Of a stretch of 16,898 nucleotides of DNA, positions 13,917 through 16,898 are shown piece after piece. Both the position numbers and the translations under genes were made by a program. How positions within the stretch are numbered: position 1 is the first letter of the stretch; every line of letters begins with the position of its first letter. Where the stretch lies: contig DFIA01000055.1 of the NCBI GenBank assembly GCA_002372015.1, positions 339-17,236 on the forward strand. The letters are read 5' to 3'. Source of the stretch: Bacteroidales bacterium UBA3709 (GTDB taxonomy: Bacteria; Bacteroidota; Bacteroidia; Bacteroidales; UBA932). The notes below the pieces were generated by a model. That model saw nothing but the letters and a program-made list of their open reading frames with translations. It was not told the DNA's origin and ran no database searches.

Positions 13917-15173
13917 TTAGTCTTTGGTAACTTTTACATCGCCGGCAGTGAGGCTTACTTTGCCATCTTGCATCACGATAGTAAGCTTGCTGCCTTCTTT
14001 TATAGAAGATATATCCGAAACCTTGTTGCCTTCTATCAGAATTATTCCATAGCCTTTATCTAAAATTCGCCTCGGATGCGCCTCTTCCATTTTGGTCTGC
14101 AGCTTTTCTAAAAAATGTTGCCGCATTATTAGCTGATTGGAAACTGCATTTTCCAATCTGAATCTCAAACCTGTAAGATGCTGGTTACGAGTTTCTGTAA
14201 AACGTCCTAACGCCGAAGAAATTCTAAGCAACGCTCTATGCAGAAAATCATCTGCCTCTGTAAAAACATCAACTACGGCATCGGATAATCTGGCTATGAT
14301 ATCTGATAAATTTTGAAAAGCCTCAGCAAATTTTCCGATTAAAAAATCGGCAGCTCCGGTTGGGGTTTTTACTCTTATGCAGGCTACCTCATCGCAGATA
14401 TGATTATCTCTTTCATGGCCAACTCCGCTAATAACCGGCAGATAGCAAAGTGCTACACTACTGGCTACTAAATAGTCGTTAAAGCAAACCAAATCGAGAT
14501 TACTGCCACCTCCTCTTATAAGCACAGCAACATCAAATTCGCAGGAGCGTGCATTTACCATCTCAAATGCAGAAGCTATGCTCTGAGGAGCGTCTGTTCC
14601 CTGCATAACCGCCTCAAACAATTCTACCTCAAATTGTATCCCAGATTCATTCAAATGTTTTATAAAATCGCCATAGCCGGCGGCACCATCTGCGCTTATA
14701 ACAGCTATCCTGTACGGCAATAGCGGCACAGATAATTCTTTATTCTTATCTATCAGCCCTTCTTGAGTTAGCCTTTTGAGAGTAGCCTGCTTATTGGCTT
14801 CCATATCTCCGAGGGTGTACGAAGGATTTATATCCAATACATTCAAAGACAAACCATAAAGAGAAGAAAACTGAAGCTGCACATATAACATAACTTTAAT
14901 GCCTGCCTGCAACACATCGCCGGTACCTTCTCTAAAAATGTTATTCAATATGGTAGCCTTTCTCGACCATATAGTGCCCCTGGCCTTTGCTAATGTAGTT
15001 CCCTGCGCCGAACTTTCCACCATTTCTAAATAGCAATGCCCTCTGTTCCAAGAAACATTGGCCAGTTCACAAACTACCCAAGACGGAAAACCATCCGCCT
15101 GCTCTACCATTTCTTGGAATTGGCCCAGATAGGCCGACAAAGACATATACCCCTCTTGCACTTCGGTTAGCAT
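13917..15173 (-). CDS. xseA: exodeoxyribonuclease VII large subunit
   Basis: This is the catalytic subunit of exonuclease VII. From the start chosen here it is 418 residues, typical for Bacteroidetes. The order is an N-terminal OB-fold (LSAYLGQFQEMV... WVVCELANVSWNRGHCYLEM), the catalytic domain with IRGGGSNLDLVCFNDY, GVGHERD and TPTGAADFL, then a long coiled-coil C-terminal region that binds XseB. The frame stays open to an ATG at 15251, but the extra 26 residues (Lys/Asn-rich, MPAHKNKKNK...) are not family-like, and that ATG would lie 3 bp from the divergent ysxC start, inside its likely promoter region. The ATG at 15173 is therefore preferred; 15146 (MSLSAYL) is also possible. Function is certain; the start is not. 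Confidence 0.93.
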   Translation of the reverse strand: MLTEVQEGYMSLSAYLGQFQEMVEQADGFPSWVVCELANVSWNRGHCYLEMVESSAQGTTLAKARGTIWSRKATILNNIFREGTGDVLQAGIKVMLYVQLQFSSLYGLSLNVLDINPSYTLGDMEANKQATLKRLTQEGLIDKNKELSVPLLPYRIAVISADGAAGYGDFIKHLNESGIQFEVELFEAVMQGTDAPQSIASAFEMVNARSCEFDVAVLIRGGGSNLDLVCFNDYLVASSVALCYLPVISGVGHERDNHICDEVACIRVKTPTGAADFLIGKFAEAFQNLSDIIARLSDAVVDVFTEADDFLHRALLRISSALGRFTETRNQHLTGLRFRLENAVSNQLIMRQHFLEKLQTKMEEAHPRRILDKGYGIILIEGNKVSDISSIKEGSKLTIVMQDGKVSLTAGDVKVTKD

Positions 15174-15232
15174 TGAAGAAGATTTTTTGTTTATGGAGCG
15201 CAAGGTACGAATAAAATTCTCTTTATTTTTCT

Positions 15233-15240
15233 TATTTTTG
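15233..15240 (+). promoter_or_regulatory. -7 promoter box for ysxC
   Basis: TATTTTTG is an exact TAnnTTTG box, 13 bp before the ysxC start at 15254. No good TTG lies 19-21 bp upstream, so only one box is supported. Its position argues against the longest possible xseA start on the other strand. Confidence 0.55.
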
Positions 15241-15253
15241 TGGGCAGGCAAAA

Positions 15254-15895
15254 ATGGCTATGAATATCAGAAAAGCGGCATTTGCCGGAAGCAGTACAAC
15301 TCTCAAAGGAAGATCGGGCAAGAGATTGCCCGAGATTGCCTTTATAGGACGGTCTAATGTAGGAAAATCGTCTCTGATTAATATGCTGTGCTCTGAAGCA
15401 GAAAAAATAACCAAAGGCAAAGAACTTGCACGCACGAGTGCTTCTCCGGGTAAAACTATAGCTATCAATCATTTCCTGATAAATAACTCATGGTATCTTG
15501 TAGATCTTCCAGGATACGGCTATGCAAAACTCCCCGGCTCTTTAAAACAAGAACTCGCCAGAATGAATAACGAGTATATTGGAGAGTCTAAAGAGCTTGC
15601 CACGCTATTTGTGCTCTTAGACAGCCGGCATAACCTGCAGCAAATAGACAGAGATTTTATAACAGCCCTCGGAGAAGAGGGTATTCCGTTTTCAATAATT
15701 CTCACCAAAGCAGACAAGCTAAGAAAAAACGATTTGAAAAAAAACATAGAAAGCATTAAGAACAGTTTGTACGAGTTTTGGGAAGAGTTGCCTCCTATAT
15801 TTGTAAGTTCTTCTAAAGACAAAATCGGCAAAGACGAAATAATAGCTCATATCGGCCATGTGCTGGAGCTGCTGAAAAATACAGAAACACCCTAA
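15254..15895 (+). CDS. ysxC: ribosome-biogenesis GTPase YsxC/EngB (YihA)
   Basis: This essential TRAFAC-class GTPase helps late assembly of the large ribosomal subunit. The 213-residue product has every G motif: G1 GRSNVGKSS (32-40), G2 around SPGKT (65-69), G3 DLPGYGYAK (84-92), G4 TKAD and a late SSSKD as G5. A second ATG at 15260 is an alternative start. It has its own promoter box, is divergent from xseA, and is followed by prs after about 34 bp. Length is typical of the family. Confidence 0.95.
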   Translation: MAMNIRKAAFAGSSTTLKGRSGKRLPEIAFIGRSNVGKSSLINMLCSEAEKITKGKELARTSASPGKTIAINHFLINNSWYLVDLPGYGYAKLPGSLKQELARMNNEYIGESKELATLFVLLDSRHNLQQIDRDFITALGEEGIPFSIILTKADKLRKNDLKKNIESIKNSLYEFWEELPPIFVSSSKDKIGKDEIIAHIGHVLELLKNTETP

Positions 15896-15929
15896 TTAAC
15901 CCTATAATTTGAATATATCTAACAAGAAT

Positions 15930-16874
15930 ATGGTACATCCTATCAAGATTTTTTCAACCAGAAACTCCAGATATCTGGCAGAGCGCATAGCCAAGTCGCT
16001 TAACTTGGAACTTGGTAAATCAGATGTTACCGTCTTTAGCGACGGAGAGTTTCAACCTATTTATTTAGAGAGCGTAAGAGGTGCTTCTGTGTTTATTGTA
16101 TGCTCTACATTCCCTCCTATGGAGAACCTCATGGAACTGCTTCTTATGATTGATGCGGCAAAAAGAGCTTCTGCATACAAGGTAGTAGCCGTTATGCCGT
16201 ATTTTGGTTGGGCAAGACAAGACCGTAAAGACCGCCCAAGGGTTTCCATCGGAGCTAAGTTGGTTGCCAATCTTTTGGATGCAGCCGGCTGCGACCGTAT
16301 AATGACAGCAGATTTGCACGCAGACCAGATTCAGGGATTTTTCGATTTCCCTGTAGATCATATCTACGCGAGCTCCATATTCTTACCGTATTTAAGATCG
16401 CTCAAATTAGAAAACCTTTCTATTGCAGCACCCGACATGGGAAGCGCAAAGAGAGTTAATGCCTACTCCAGAATAATAGGTTGCCCTATGATAATTTGCC
16501 ACAAAAGCAGAGAAAGAGCCAATGTTGTAGGGTCTATGACGGCTATCGGCGATGTTGAAGGGCGTAATATTGTAATAGTTGACGATATGGTAGATACTGC
16601 CGGCACCCTGTGCAAAGCTGCAAAAATGCTGATAGATAAGGGAGCCACAAGCGTAAGGGCTGTGGCCACTCACCCTGTTCTTTCCGGAGCCGCCTACGAA
16701 CACATTGCATCTTCTCCGCTTACAGAGTTAGTGGTAACAGACACTATTCCATTAAGAGCGCCGCAAGGAACAGACATCAGCAAGATAAAAGTGATTTCTG
16801 TGGCAGAACTGTTTGGAGATGTTTTAGATAAGGTTTACAGAGATAAGTCGTTTGGCGATTCTCTAATGTATTAG
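15930..16874 (+). CDS. prs: ribose-phosphate pyrophosphokinase (PRPP synthase)
   Basis: This enzyme makes PRPP from ribose 5-phosphate and ATP, the precursor of purines, pyrimidines, NAD, His and Trp. From the ATG at 15930 the protein is 314 residues, the usual size. An in-frame TTG at 15909 would add seven residues without family support. Visible motifs are FSDGEFQP, the ATP-binding PYFGWARQDRKDRPRVSIGAK with its flexible loop, DLHADQIQGFF, and the PRPP loop IVIVDDMVDTAGTL. The gene lies 34 bp after ysxC. A TATAATTTG string at 15903-15911 resembles a promoter with one extra base, so co-transcription or a private promoter are both possible. The stop (TAG) is at 16872-16874, and the 24 bp to the edge hold nothing recognisable. 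Confidence 0.96.
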   Translation: MVHPIKIFSTRNSRYLAERIAKSLNLELGKSDVTVFSDGEFQPIYLESVRGASVFIVCSTFPPMENLMELLLMIDAAKRASAYKVVAVMPYFGWARQDRKDRPRVSIGAKLVANLLDAAGCDRIMTADLHADQIQGFFDFPVDHIYASSIFLPYLRSLKLENLSIAAPDMGSAKRVNAYSRIIGCPMIICHKSRERANVVGSMTAIGDVEGRNIVIVDDMVDTAGTLCKAAKMLIDKGATSVRAVATHPVLSGAAYEHIASSPLTELVVTDTIPLRAPQGTDISKIKVISVAELFGDVLDKVYRDKSFGDSLMY

Positions 16875-16898
16875 AATTTGAAAATATGCTTATTCACA

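Noticed and set aside
15174..15251. 26-residue N-terminal extension of xseA
   Set aside because: It is Lys/Asn-rich, not family-like, and would overlap the promoter region of ysxC.
15909..15929. TTG start for prs adding seven residues
   Set aside because: The ATG at 15930 gives the normal family length and start, and the TTG lies in a promoter-like string.

Overview
The window looks like a chromosomal segment of a Bacteroidota bacterium, most likely order Bacteroidales. The evidence is the gene families, AT-rich intergenic DNA, lack of strong Shine-Dalgarno sites, and promoters matching the Bacteroidetes pattern (TTTG, 19-21 bp, TAnnTTTG). Several good matches sit directly before start codons. 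I cannot place it below order; a Rikenellaceae-like lineage is only a guess.

Left (1-4360): on the minus strand, a large isoleucyl-tRNA synthetase gene (ileS) runs into a Lys/Ala-rich partial gene at the window edge. Divergent from it is a CvpA-family membrane protein gene, closed by a very long terminator hairpin.

Centre-left (4361-7399) is the accessory and most interesting part. It is a compact plus-strand cassette with its own promoter and a terminator on each side. It encodes a 59-residue single-span membrane protein, a C39-peptidase ABC exporter (bacteriocin-exporter type, all catalytic motifs intact), and two small basic peptides. The peptides have related double-glycine leaders (GFVE...CGG) and cores of 46 and 44 residues that each contain a GxxxG motif. 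This fits an undescribed peptide-secretion system, possibly a two-peptide bacteriocin with a candidate immunity protein.

Centre (7400-10710): a TolC-type outer-membrane protein, a MacA/HlyD-type adaptor with an intact TolC-docking motif, and tsaB (tRNA t6A synthesis) form one tight operon. The adaptor and outer-membrane protein have no inner-membrane pump beside them. They could complete the peptide exporter, but a terminator and a separate promoter lie between, so this is inference.

Right (10679-15173, minus strand): a housekeeping run xseA-xseB-ribF-greA-HIT protein-thioredoxin-fold lipoprotein, covering DNA repair, flavin cofactor synthesis, transcription-elongation rescue, a nucleotide hydrolase, and an envelope lipoprotein lacking the usual redox cysteines. 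A terminator-like hairpin sits in the greA leader. The last gene overlaps tsaB tail to tail.

Right edge (15254-16874, plus strand): ysxC/engB (ribosome-assembly GTPase) and prs (PRPP synthase). No rRNA, tRNA, CRISPR array or transposase was seen, and no gene-free stretch exceeds 300 bases.
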